A stretch of 64,000 nt of DNA from Gnetum montanum (lineage: Eukaryota > Streptophyta > Gnetopsida > Gnetales > Gnetaceae): contig MNCI01004830.1 of assembly GCA_015680685.1 (NCBI GenBank), positions 52,549-116,548 of the forward strand, written 5' to 3'. The notes beneath the pieces were generated by a model. It did not search any database and was not told the origin of the DNA. It saw nothing but the letters and a program-made list of their open reading frames with translations. Every line of letters begins with the position of its first letter. Position 1 is the first letter of the stretch. A program made the position numbers and the translations under genes. Shown here one piece after another: positions 24,188 through 36,506 of the stretch.

Positions 24188-26690
24188 ATGTCTTCTTCTC
24201 ATAGGTGAGACGGATCCAACCCACTAGTGGCGCAGGAGTGTTGGGTGATATATAGACATCCAGATGAGTATATCCCCAACTTCACCTTTATCCTACATCA
24301 TGATGAGCACTTGCAATGATAGGACATGGAGGGTAACATCATATTACCTCCTGATTGGTCAGTTCCTGGAATGCTACTTCAAAATCTTACCAGACTGGGC
24401 ATTCAACACCATAGTGTGGAATACATCATGGAGGATCATGACTATCGAGATTATCATCCCAATGAGGCACAATGTGTGTGGGATTGGCAATAGGTGAAAT
24501 TCCATGAACACATAAAGGAGAAATAGTTCAGTAACCCTTTGTTCTTGTAGGACTCGCATGACAATGAGGAACCTATTTTTCATGATTCCCATTCTGCCAA
24601 ACCTCCTTCGATGCATCAGATCATGCAATCCATCATTCAAAGTAAACAATCAGGCGATCGGGAGCCCCAAGATGATGGGTGATCACGCAAGAAAGATTGT
24701 GGCAAAGGCAAAGATGGACATGAAGATCAGGGTCATCATCAAAGTAGAGGAGGAGATCGACACCATGGTAGTCGTAGTTCTCCTCCCTCTTCTCCATATT
24801 CTTGTTCAACCTTGTCTTCACCAAGTTCTGACTCTGATTGCAACTATAGTAGGAAGGATCAGGTTGATGAAAATCAAAAAGTCTGATGGGATCGCAATGA
24901 ATGATAGGGACAATATGAGGAAAAGCATGACTAATCACGTGAGTCTCACCGTCAAGAAAGGAGAGGCAGCCAAAATCATCACAAACGTCATGGCCATCAA
25001 TAGGAATACGACTTGGATGAACCACTATTGGCTACTTGAAGCATGCTTATAATAGTCGAGGTAGTTCAAATACCTAGTAGGCATTTGAAAGATAGTCAGA
25101 TCAAGTGCCTTGACATGAACAATATCCCCAAATTTGAAGGGGGATATAATTTTGATCCATAGACTCACTTGCAAGCATTTCATGATGCTTGCACCCTGTA
25201 GAACATAGAAAATGATTGGAAAAAACTCAAGCTGTTTCCCCAAACACTCATCAAGGAAGTAGAAAGCTAGTACCAGTCTTTGGAACTAGAATCAATCAGA
25301 TGATGGAGTACGATGCTAAAAATTTTCAATGATAAGTACCAAACCTACTCTAGAGTGGCTAATCTGAGATGATAGGTCCAAGGGTGGAAATAGGGTGGTC
25401 ATGAACCCTTGGATGCAGCCATGGGTAGATATTAATAATTATTACACCGATGCCTTGGTCATGGCTACTCTTAAAGGGAATAGCTCCACCATATCATAGA
25501 TGGGCTTCACTTTGAAACAAGAAAGACTCTGGGCATTTACATTCAAGGACAACTATATGAGAGGGCCCATCAACTGCAGCATCTCATTAAGCAGGTGGCC
25601 AAAGAGGAAGGGGAATTAAGAAGAAAAGAGAGTGTAGAAGAGTATAATCAGGATCCTTCCATCCGAAAGAGGGAAGTTCAATTTTGTGAAGAGGAGGAAG
25701 AATCACCATTAGATGCAGCAGTGAACTAAAAAACCTTGCCCATACAAAAATTTACCTCTGAAATTTTGGCCAAGGTTGACAAGATGTGGGATTCTTTGAA
25801 TGAAAGGTTCTAAAGTGTCCTAAAAATTGTAGAGAAATCCAAAGAGCAAAGTAATGAGTGAGATCGGCAAAGGAGAAGAGAAGTTGAATGTGCCTACCAT
25901 AAAGGTAAGGGCAAAGTTGTTGCCGAACAACAGGTTGCAGACTCTGACATAGAGGAGGATGATGGATGTGACATATGCTAGTACGAACATCCTAAGGGGT
26001 GTTGCCTAGTGGTGTCACATCTACAAGAGTCTGGAGTGTATGTGCTAAATCCTCATTTGGCAAAAAGGCAAACACACCAAAGATTACCTTATCCACAAGG
26101 CAATCCCAGGTAGTTCCACCAGCAACAAGGACATTATCTAAGTGGAGTGCCACCACAACCTTGTGAGTATTACTAGCAATGGCAACATCCATAATTGTGG
26201 GGGATGCACCTCTAAGATAGTAGTACCCTTACCAGCAGCTAGATCCTTACGGGTACTACGTTCAGCAACTAGTCTCGCCATGGGACTCTTCTAGTCATGC
26301 GTCATTTCAAACTCATTACCACCCCTGGAATAGTTTTGAACATAGTCTTTATTAGCTTGGGGGAAGAACCCACATCTATACTATCCTCCATCACCTTCTT
26401 CTACCATCCCCACTCATCAATCCCCCACTTAGTTACCTCCTACTCCACTTATGAATGAGGAGATACCACCACAGCCATAGCAACATAATGCCACGAGGGC
26501 TATCAACTTACAACCGGCTTCTTAGTCGAGTGGATTAGAATCAAAACCATGGAAATGCCCTTTCTTCCGGCCTAATATCCCTAACATACCTTCACATTCA
26601 CCTATGGCCAGTGCCTTTGAACCTCCAATCACCTCCACCATTCAACCCTTCGAGAAACCTTCAAGTCAAACACCCTCCATAGTACAAATT
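24188..26690 (+). pseudogene. Element B gag (broken)
   Basis: Starts at ATG 24188 with MSSSHR, as in A. An Arg/Asp/His/Ser-rich region (about 24640-24990) is followed by the gag domain near 25110-25380, with FNDKYQTYSRVANLR. A basic GKGKVVAEQQV segment lies near 25905, followed by an acidic run. A Pro/Ser/Thr-rich tail leads to protease. Many TAG and TGA stops. Its gag domain (SLELESIR, FNDKYQTYSR) matches the two minus-strand gag relics at 56.3-57.8 and 61.5-62.8 kb. Confidence 0.75.
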
Positions 26691-27075
26691 GTCATGCTAA
26701 CACACACTGTGACAAATTGGATAAAGGCAGGTCATGTTCCTCAGAAATTGACTAATTCAAGGAGTCCCCTCATATACCTTTAAGTGGCAAGAAATGAGCC
26801 ATGCAAAGCTTTCTTGGATTTTGGATCAGGTGGCAATTTGATTTCACATGATATGTACAAGACTTGGAACCTACCCCAGATGAAGAAAAGAAACATTTGG
26901 CTTGAGTTGGCAGACCAATCCATAACTATTTCCTTGGGATTGGTAGAAGATATCATGACCACCATTTGTGGGTGGTCCTATCCTGCTGACTTCCTAGTCA
27001 TCTAGGTTGATAATTGTAAGGGGAATTTCCCAATCATAATGGAGAGAGCCTAGCTTAGCACGATGGATGCACGAT
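26690..27075 (+). pseudogene. Element B protease
   Basis: MLTHTVTNWIKAGHVPQKL, then FLDFGSGGNLISHDMYKTW, where the catalytic DSG reads DFG, and a DQSITISLGLVEDIMTTICG block. The D-S-G change and a TAG after FLVI show it is inactive. The second half (from 26891) is repeated exactly after the N gap. Confidence 0.8.
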
Positions 27076-27845
27076 TGAAACTTTGAGATCTTTCCCTTGA
27101 AATTTCAAAAGAAAATCCTTTTGGGAAGATCAAGAAGAAGTGCATTCCATGCATCACATACAGTGACTTAGGGTGCAACTATGTGCAGCAACTTTGGTCT
27201 GCTAAGTGGACATCCATTCAAGCATGTAGTTGGTGTGCAGAAGAATATCAAGTTGAATGATGCCTGTATGCAGTAGCCATGAATCACGAAGGCACCCAGT
27301 GGTTGACTACTGACTCTGATAGTAGCACTTTATGCATGGAACCATTTCAGGACCTTGTATGTGCCTATATGAAAAGCATGGATGAATTGGAAAAGGTCCA
27401 TTAACAAGTCTTTGCTGTTGATGATAGTGATGATTGGGGAAAGCTACAAATCCTTGAAAGCTTTCGACAGGAGCCCTTGGAACTGAAAACCTTACTAGCC
27501 AATCTGGAATATGCATTCTTGTAGAATGGCAAGTTGGTAATCATCAATGTCACTCTTGCTCCTGAGAAAAAGAAGAAATTTCTGAAAATGGTAAACAAAT
27601 GGATGGATACTTTTGCATGATTATATCATGAATTGACAGGAGTTGACCCTAGGGTATGCCACATCAAATTTATACCAACTCCTTCATGAAACCATGTTGA
27701 CAACCACAAAGACAGTTGAACCCCAAACTAAAGCAAGTTGTCAAGAATGAAATTAAATAATTGTTGAAAGCGGGGTTCATCTATTCCATTGCAAATAGTG
27801 AATGGGTTAGCCCACTCATTATTGTGCCAAAGAAGGATGGAAAAT
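26891..27845 (+). repeat. 955-bp exact direct duplication, left copy
   Basis: Identical as far as I can follow it to 29115-30069 (offset 2224). It ends at 27845, after which the two copies differ frequently. Spans the protease 3' half, the linker and the first RT block. Confidence 0.85.
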
Positions 27846-28626
27846 CGAGGGTCTATACAGATTTTCGACTACTAAACATGGCAACCTTCAAGGATCGCTT
27901 CCCACTTCCGTTTGTGGATCAAGTGTTAGATACCATTACGGGGCATTGTTACTATAGCTTTTTAGATGGTTATAGTGGCTATAACCAAATCCAAATCGCA
28001 CTTGAAGATCAGGCCAAGAAAACATTTACAAGTCCCTGGGGAACTTTCGCATATAAGAAGATGCCCTTTGGCCTGTGCAATGTGCATGCAACCTTCCAAC
28101 GCCTTGTCCTCAGCATCTTTCAGCAACAAATTGGTAATGGGGTAGGAGTCTTCATGGATGACTTCTCTACCTATGGAGCAACATTTGAACAAGCCTTGGA
28201 ACGCCTTGAGCAGGTTTTAAAAAGATGTATGGAAACTAATTTATGGCTCAACTAGCAAAACAACCACTTCATGGTCCAAGAGGGCATTGTTTTGGGGCAC
28301 CGCATTTCACAAGCAAGGATTGGTGTAGATCTTGAAAAAATTAGAATCATCCAAGAAATCACAAGTCAACCAAGTACAATAAAAGATGTTCGATCATTCC
28401 TTGGCCACACTATTTATTACTAATGCTTCATTGAGAATTTCTTGAAGATTGCCAAGCCGTTGGTGGAACTTACAAAGAAAGATGCTCCATTTGTCTAGAC
28501 TAGGGAATGTGAATCCACATTCCAAACACTTAAATAAAAACTCGTACAAACTCAAGAAATTTTCATATAATGATAGATGTGTCTAATTATGCATTGGGAG
28601 CCGTGCTTACACAGTTGGATGACCAA
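27080..28626 (+). pseudogene. Element B linker, reverse transcriptase and start of RNase H, left copy
   Basis: The linker (27290-27660) is followed by an RT with a 165-residue open stretch (27761-28255): FIYSIANSEWVSPLIIVPKK, DTITGHCYYSFLDGYSGYN, TFTSPWGTFAYKKMPFGL and the catalytic FMDDFSTYGATFEQ. It continues with a stop into LGHRIS, SFLGHT, and breaks off at LDDQ in RNase H at the gap. This is the best preserved RT in the window. Downstream, the segment before FHI.. in RNase H is shortened relative to the right copy. Confidence 0.85.
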
Positions 28627-29114
28627 NNNNNNNNNNNNNNNNNNNNNNNNNNNNNNNNNNNNNNNNNNNNNNNNNNNNNNNNNNNNNNNNNNNNNNNNNN
28701 NNNNNNNNNNNNNNNNNNNNNNNNNNNNNNNNNNNNNNNNNNNNNNNNNNNNNNNNNNNNNNNNNNNNNNNNNNNNNNNNNNNNNNNNNNNNNNNNNNNN
28801 NNNNNNNNNNNNNNNNNNNNNNNNNNNNNNNNNNNNNNNNNNNNNNNNNNNNNNNNNNNNNNNNNNNNNNNNNNNNNNNNNNNNNNNNNNNNNNNNNNNN
28901 NNNNNNNNNNNNNNNNNNNNNNNNNNNNNNNNNNNNNNNNNNNNNNNNNNNNNNNNNNNNNNNNNNNNNNNNNNNNNNNNNNNNNNNNNNNNNNNNNNNN
29001 NNNNNNNNNNNNNNNNNNNNNNNNNNNNNNNNNNNNNNNNNNNNNNNNNNNNNNNNNNNNNNNNNNNNNNNNNNNNNNNNNNNNNNNNNNNNNNNNNNNN
29101 NNNNNNNNNNNNNN
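28627..29114. other. Assembly gap, 488 N
   Basis: Run of N between the end of the left RT/RNase H copy and the start of the duplicated segment. Confidence 0.99.
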
Positions 29115-30069
29115 AAACATTTGGCTTGAGTTGGCAGACCAATCCATAACTATTTCCTTGGGATTGGTAGAAGATATCATGACCACCATTTGTGGGTGGT
29201 CCTATCCTGCTGACTTCCTAGTCATCTAGGTTGATAATTGTAAGGGGAATTTCCCAATCATAATGGAGAGAGCCTAGCTTAGCACGATGGATGCACGATT
29301 GAAACTTTGAGATCTTTCCCTTGAAATTTCAAAAGAAAATCCTTTTGGGAAGATCAAGAAGAAGTGCATTCCATGCATCACATACAGTGACTTAGGGTGC
29401 AACTATGTGCAGCAACTTTGGTCTGCTAAGTGGACATCCATTCAAGCATGTAGTTGGTGTGCAGAAGAATATCAAGTTGAATGATGCCTGTATGCAGTAG
29501 CCATGAATCACGAAGGCACCCAGTGGTTGACTACTGACTCTGATAGTAGCACTTTATGCATGGAACCATTTCAGGACCTTGTATGTGCCTATATGAAAAG
29601 CATGGATGAATTGGAAAAGGTCCATTAACAAGTCTTTGCTGTTGATGATAGTGATGATTGGGGAAAGCTACAAATCCTTGAAAGCTTTCGACAGGAGCCC
29701 TTGGAACTGAAAACCTTACTAGCCAATCTGGAATATGCATTCTTGTAGAATGGCAAGTTGGTAATCATCAATGTCACTCTTGCTCCTGAGAAAAAGAAGA
29801 AATTTCTGAAAATGGTAAACAAATGGATGGATACTTTTGCATGATTATATCATGAATTGACAGGAGTTGACCCTAGGGTATGCCACATCAAATTTATACC
29901 AACTCCTTCATGAAACCATGTTGACAACCACAAAGACAGTTGAACCCCAAACTAAAGCAAGTTGTCAAGAATGAAATTAAATAATTGTTGAAAGCGGGGT
30001 TCATCTATTCCATTGCAAATAGTGAATGGGTTAGCCCACTCATTATTGTGCCAAAGAAGGATGGAAAAT
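29115..30069 (+). repeat. 955-bp exact direct duplication, right copy
   Basis: Starts directly after the gap inside the protease sequence and ends in the first RT block. Partner of 26891-27845. Confidence 0.85.
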
Positions 30070-31180
30070 GGAGGGTTTGTATAGATTTTTGACTACTACA
30101 CATGGAAACCTTCAAGGAGCACTTCCCACTTCCATTTGTGGATCAAGTGTTGGATACCATTGTAGGGAATTGCTATTATAGCTTTCTGGATGGTTATAGT
30201 GGCTATAACCAAATCCAAATCGCACATGAAGTCTAGGCCAAGACCACATTTACAAGTCCTTGGGGCACTTTCACATATAAGAAGATGCCTTTTGGCCTAT
30301 GCAATGCACTTGCAACCTTCCAATGCCTTGTCAGCATCTTTCAGCAACAAATTGACAATGGGGTATAAGTCTTCATGGATGACTTCTCTACCTATGAAGA
30401 AAAATTTGAACAAGCCTTGGACCACCTTGAGAAAGTTTTAAAAAGATGTGTGGAAACTAATTTATGGCTCAATTATCAAAAGAGCCACTTGATGATCCAA
30501 GACGGCATTGTTTTGGGACACCACATTTCACAAGTAAGAATTGTTGTAGATCTTGAAAAAATCAGAATCATCCAAGGAATCACCAGTCAACCAAGTACTG
30601 TAAAAGATGTTTAGTCATTCCTTAGCCATACTGGTTATTACTAACACTTCATCAAGAATTTCTTGAATATTGCCAAGCTATTGGTGGAAATCACAAAGAA
30701 AGATGCTCTGTTTGTCTAAACTAGGGAATGTGAATCTACATTCCAAACACTCAAATAGAAAATTGTAGAAACTCCAATTCTACAAACACCTGACTAGTCC
30801 AGACCTTTTCATATCATGAAATATGCATCTAATTATGCATTGGGAGCGATGCTTACATAGTTGGATGACCAGAGATGCCCATATTATATCTATTGTGCAA
30901 GCCAAAGCATTGTGGGTGCTCAACTCAACTACACCACCACTGAAAAGGAATTAATGGCGACGGTGTTTACCTTGGAAAAATTCCAACACCATGTGCTTAG
31001 GTACAAGGTGTTTGTATATACTGACCATAGTGCCATTCGATTCTTGATGAAAAAACCAACGATGAGTTCTCGTATCATACAGTGGCTTGTGATCCTTTAG
31101 GAATTTGACCTTACTATGGTAGATAGGAAGGGAACTGAGAATGTGGTTATTGATCACTTATCTTAGTTACGATGGGACAG
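29960..31180 (+). pseudogene. Element B reverse transcriptase and RNase H, right copy
   Basis: RT blocks FIYSIANSEWVSPLIIVPKK, YYSFLDGYSGYNQIQIA, MDDFSTYEEKFEQ (30375 onward) and LGHHIS. RNase H follows with MKYASNYALGA, YYIYCASQSIVGAQLNYTT, EKELMATVFTLEK and VYTDHSAIRFLMKK, closing with ENVVIDHLS near 31160. Several stops. It differs from the left copy at roughly one base in ten after 30069. Confidence 0.85.
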
Positions 31181-31199
31181 TGTAGAGGAGGAGGAGCCA

Positions 31200-32430
31200 C
31201 TCTCTAATCAATTTCTAGATGAACTTCTCTTCGCTGGAGTAATCGATAAGGAGACACCCATAGGATCAACTTGGTTCAGCAACATCCTCACCTATCTCTC
31301 AACACAAGAATTACCAAAAGAGTGGGATCATTGAAAGAAGCAAAATTTTCTTCACAAGGCCAAGCACTTCATGGAAATCAACGGACACCTTTACAAGGTG
31401 TGTACAAATGGGTTGGTTCAATGGTGTGTCCCTGATGTGGATACATTACGCATCCTTCAGGATGCTTAAGAGGGTCCTTGTGTGATCCTTCTTGTCAGAT
31501 ATTATTGGCTCACACTCTTCAGAGATGCGCAATGGTTCACCCGCTCTTGTTAACGAAGTCAGAGAGATGGTGGGATGACCGCATGAATGAAGGAACACCA
31601 ACAGTGGATCTAGCCATTGTAACCCTTTGATATTTGGGGCATTGACTTCATGGGTCCCATCACACCCATGTCCAACGAGAATGTGTACATCATCATCGCT
31701 GTAGACTACTGTACTAAGTGGGTAGAGGTGGTAGCTGTCATCAACTATTCCTTAAACACAGTCGCATGGTTTGTCCAACAATAAATTGTGAATAGGTTTA
31801 GGGTGCCACGTGCACTCATTTCAGACAACGGAACTTATTTCATGGGCACTAATTTTCGTAAACTTATGCAAGACTTGGGGGTCGAACATAAATTTACAAC
31901 ACCTTATCACTCCCAAGCCAACAGGTAAGCTGAAGTCACAAATCAGGAGATTACAAAGATCCTAACTAGGACCATGAGCAAATATAGGAGGGATTGGAGC
32001 ACAAAACTTAACGATGCCCTCTAGGCCTATCACTCCACATGGAAACTTCCTATAGTCTACTCTCGTTACGAATTAGTGTACGGGAAAAACTATCTACCAC
32101 CAGTGCCTTGGATCTTGACTTATCACTAGCACAACGAGAACAGCTCATCAACTTGAATTTTCTATATGAGAATCAACTAGTAGCCCTATCATCAAATGAA
32201 ATCCACAAGGCCTATAATAAAAAACATCATGATCTTAGGATTCGAAAGGTAACATTTCGACGTGGAGATAAGGTACTCTACTGGAACCCCACACATGTAC
32301 CGTAACGTACTAAGTTTCAAACACTATGGGAGGGACCTTATATTGTTTCTAAAACCTTTCTGTCCTGGGCCTTGCTTATACACAAACTTGAGGATCCCAC
32401 AAAAACACAGTTAGTTAATACGCAATAATT
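31200..32430 (+). pseudogene. Element B integrase (broken)
   Basis: N-terminal zinc-binding part (HLYKVCTNGLVQWCVP near 31388-31440). The core holds all three catalytic positions: D in GIDFMGPI, D in SDNGTYF and E in AEVTNQE (the last after a TAG). This is followed by WSTKLNDAL and a basic C-terminal part (HHDLRIRKVTFRRGDKVLY). Ends near 32430. Stops prevent translation but the active-site residues are preserved, unlike in A. Confidence 0.85.
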
Positions 32431-34557
32431 AAAACCCTTCCAAAAACTCCAATGAACCAGTGTCATTCTCCTCTTATCACATAGCCAACCTCATTCCATT
32501 TTTCGGATCTCCTCCTCTCATCTTCCATGCTAACCAATTCTATTAGCTCCTCAATTATTTTTGTAAGTTTTTGTTTTACACCTTTTTATTTTACAACATT
32601 GTTCATACGTTTGTCATTCTTGCTTATTTTTTCTTTTTTTATTTCCTTATCTATTTATTTGTTTATATATGTATGTATGCATGTACTTATCTTTCAGTTG
32701 TTTTATACTTTTCATTAATAAGCCATCTTATTGTCATAAGATATATTGGTGTGGTTGTTTCTCTTTGCGATGGGTTGCATGATATGGTCCACCTATTATA
32801 TCTAGCTCCTGCCTTCACATTGTTGTTCTAGGAAGTCACGTTGAACTCTCATTTCATGTAACAGGTAGTGAGTCCATGTCATCCACCCATCCACCCATTC
32901 CATGGTTTTCATTATTTTGGAAACATGCAATCCCTTTCAATTAAAAACAACTTTAATTAATTCATGACTTGTGTACTTTCCCAACTTGAGAAGGATCCAA
33001 TGGTTTGAATAGGGTGTAACTTCAAGGGGAATGCAAGATTCTTTGTACTTTTCTATACCTTTGCATATGAGTGTGTGTCCTCATAGACTTCTTACCACTC
33101 CCTATCCTCTCCTAATTGGAAGTTACATGGTAATTTTTCCTTGCATGGTGTGGTCCTCAGCAAAAGAAAAAACCATAAGGATTCAAAGCACACCCCTTGG
33201 CCAAATGCATGCAAAAACGCATGGGTCTTTGCATGGTGTGGTTTCCAAAAAAAAAAACAAACACATGGGAATTCAAAGCACACCCCTTAGATTGCCTCTA
33301 ATGGGCTACAAGCACCAGTTATGGGACTTGCTTTATCCCCTCTAACTCAACCCCTTTTTCACTTCATCTCACTCACTCATGTTGGAGTGGTGGTTGTTTG
33401 TGGAAGCATTCTTGTACCCCAACGGGATGGACTAGTCTTTGAATGTTGATGCGATGTCATGGAACGTGGTTGGTTTTGGGTTTGAACTAAGGATGGATCC
33501 TAATGGTCACTTAATTACACAATTCATAAGAGATTTTATGTGATCAACATTAGGAATTCCATCTCACTCCCTCTTCTCTTCATCATTTGCTTCCCATTAT
33601 TCACCTCACTACTGATTCTATGTCTTGAATGTCTATAGTGCTCTACTAGAACTTCTAATTTTTTGGCTAGTTCTCATGGATTTGGGTATTAGCTCACGAT
33701 CACTGTTAATTAACTACAGGGTCCACGGACTTCTGTGTTGATGATATGCAAGGGCTATTGAGGCTACCACCTGCTATGGGGAGGACCCACTTACATATCC
33801 TTTAGTTTCATTTGTTAATCTCCTATCCCCTTGATATGGTTGGTTGATCATTTCTGTGCTAACCATCGCACGGTCCCTCATCCACAAAGTTCCATACTAT
33901 GACATTCTCCTACCTTTGACTCTTCTTCTAGTTACAATCTTCCTTCCTCTTTCACGCATATTGTTCTCTGGTCTTTGTGACCTTGAATCACCCCCATGTT
34001 ATGCTCCAATTCATAGCTTTGGACTTTTTCTTTAATGGTCAATGTAGGTCAACATTCGTAGCACAACTGCATCCACTAGACCCCATATACATACCCCCTT
34101 GCGTTTACGTGGCCTCGTCAACACATGGAAAAAATAGTATATATACCCATGTTTTTCCTTTGAACTTTGTCCATTTGTGCACACAACTAGAGGAGTTTTT
34201 CCATTTTTTGCATCACATCTTCTTTCCACGCACCTACTTTTCCTACTACGTGTCCTAATCTACCCATCCTTAACCTCTTTCACAACCGGAGGTATGCTCT
34301 TCATCGTGGTGGGGGGTCTATAATTATTATTATAATTATCAAAGACTTAACACCTCTTGGGGGATAGATAAGAAAAAAACAACACTATAAATTACAACTC
34401 ATGTCTTATTATTTTTTCTAACCCCTCAACTATACTCTGGGGAACCTAATAGGATGCACGTGTCATTTTCATAGCTTGGTTAAAAGGAGAAGGTGTATGA
34501 TTGCCATTTTGAACAATTTATATACATTTTAATTCATGGTTATCCTGTGACTGTAGA
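32430..34557 (+). other. Element B post-integrase spacer
   Basis: Non-coding, collinear with A 12890-14674. Contains GTTTTACA-type T-rich DNA (32560-32660) and an 88-90-bp tandem duplication (33141-33290). A GTCAACACATGG...TATATATACCC region near 34106-34140 corresponds to the TATA region of A. Confidence 0.7.
33141..33290 (+). repeat. Imperfect tandem duplication in element B spacer
   Basis: Two copies starting TTGCATGGTGTGGT (33141 and 33229) and ending GCACACCCCTT (near 33200 and 33290). The second has a longer A run. Confidence 0.8.
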
Positions 34558-34795
34558 TGGCATCCAAATCGAGGCATCCAAGGGGAGAAGGACCATCCCA
34601 ACCAAGGGATAAGTGATCGAGAATGGAAAGAGGATAAGGCGCACAACCTCTAGAGCATGTGAAGTGCTCACATGCAACTAGCCCCCTCCATGAAGAGCCT
34701 AACATGGAATCTTTTTGTCAGATTCTCGAAGTGGACGTCCCTAGCGAATAACTACAAAGGGATGAGACTCTTGTTGTAGAGCCACAACTTGAGGT
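34558..34795 (+). pseudogene. Element B 3' ORF, first part
   Basis: ATG 34558 starts MASKSRHPRGEGPSQPRDK, matching A at 14675. The frame (with stops) runs to 34795, where element C enters inside a codon after QLE. It resumes at 52202 in the same frame once C and one copy of the 5-bp duplication are removed. Confidence 0.8.
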
Positions 34796-36250
34796 TGAAA
34801 CACCATAAAATTTTCGAGGCCTAGACGGTTTGGCAAAATCTAGCGACCCAACCTAGGCAAGGAGTCGTGACAAGGCACGACGCAGTATAAATGAACTTTA
34901 GGAGATAGAACAAAATTATGGGTGCACGACGGCAAGCCTTCCACTTTGCGACTTTTCTATGTTTCAAAATCTCAACATTTAGTACATTACGCAACATAGC
35001 GTAACGCCGCGATACGTAGCGTAATATCAAAGACAGTCTACTGCAACATCAAAAAAATGGCAAACATTCAAGAGTTCGACAACCCAGCAAAAATCTCAAG
35101 GCTTAAGCAACGATCTGCAACATGCCATGCATTTCAGTGGGCTTTTCTTTCCTGGTTAAAGGGCCCATTACGCTGTGTTATGTAGTNGTTCAGTGGGCTT
35201 TTCTTTCCTGGTTAAAGGGCCCATTACGCTGTGTTATGTAGTGCGGCGTAATAAAACCCCAAAAGGGATTGATCAGAAACAGAGGAAGCGTGGCAACAAT
35301 ACTTCAACTTTTGCAGTTTCGTTATTTTACACTGAATTACGCTATGATGCGTAATTTAGTGTAATGCAGCGTAATGCAAGTAACGACAGCACAATTTAGA
35401 CATCAGTAGTTCATACGCCACAATACGCTCTCTAGCGTATTATAGCATAATCAAAGGACAGTCTATTGCCAAAGCCCAAACAAGAGTAGTTTATGACGCA
35501 CTACGCAGCATAGCATTGCAAGCTTCAATGACAACACATCGGGTCAATGGCATCTTATGAGTTCAGGACATGTGTCACTTAAACCGCATTTTCCTCTTGA
35601 CCCTAACCTTATAAATGCTCCAGTTGACAAAGATCAAAGGGGTTGGCAAAATTTTCCTTCTTCAAAGTTGGCAAGAGAGCAAAACAGGATCAGCAATCGT
35701 GAGAGTATCGGAGTTGATTGGCAAGAACCCTTGATCAGAAATAGTTGGCTGATAGATATTCTGCCTCCAGGGTCTGACTTCCTGGCGCCCAGATTGGCTA
35801 GAACAAGGTAGATTGACCCTTGCTTGTTTCATCTTCTTTCTTGCTGCTGGTATGTGCTTTGTCCAAACCGAAGCATGCCTATAATCATTGTATCCAACAT
35901 ATTGTGTTCATAAATTAAATCTCAGATCTTGTGGTCATACTCTCTACAAGTCCGATTCCTTGTGTCTTATTTATACGGATTTGGCAATCGCTCTAAATCA
36001 TTTGCATCATTTTCAATTGTTTTTCGGGATTAACAATATTACATCTCCTCATAAAGAGTTGTCATTTTTCCATCAAATTATTACAAAAATTTTACTGATT
36101 AAGTAAGTCCCTATTTGATCAATAAGACTGTTCAGGGCACCTCGGATTCATTTCTTTCTCCAGCACGGCCCTCGCACGGATCCGGGGTTAAAACTGTGTA
36201 CACGGACTTTCGTTTGGTATTACCAGCGACCGACATTTTCCATCATTACA
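34796..36250 (+). repeat. Element C 5' LTR
   Basis: 1455 bp including a 54-bp duplication around an N at 35187 (35133-35186 and 35189-35242), absent from the 3' LTR. Rich in GCGTAA/TTACGC words (about 34985-35520). TATA box TATAAAT at 35610-35616. Confidence 0.9.
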
Positions 36251-36506
36251 GTTTTCTAGCGCTAGAAGGAGGGCCTTCATATCAGATCCACATTTTACGA
36301 ATAGTCTTGTAAGTTGTCTGTACCCATCATCAATCAACGTAAACGTAATACCTCCGAGGTTGTTCACAAGATTGTGTTGTGCAGATCGGTCGCTTCGACG
36401 ATTCCTTTGAAATCCTACGAGATAGAAAGCCCCGATTATTATCTTAGTTTGCTTTTGCCCTTCCGATCTTTACCCTTATCATCATTATCTCTGAATCATT
36501 TAGAAA
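36251..36506 (+). other. Element C PBS and leader
   Basis: The PBS should start near 36256 (TAGCGCTAGAAGGAGGG, perhaps TGGCGC... before decay). I cannot assign the tRNA. No coding frame up to the gag ATG. Confidence 0.5.

Noticed and set aside
28552-29229. Long open frames across 28.6-29.2 kb
   Set aside because: They only exist because the N run contains no stops.
6871-32430. Reassigned TAG codon as an explanation for amber-rich frames
   Set aside because: The H+-PPase gene is normal, and frameshifts and TAA/TGA stops occur as well; cytosine deamination explains the bias.
33092-33345. Open frames over the 88-bp repeat
   Set aside because: Produced by the duplication itself in non-coding spacer.
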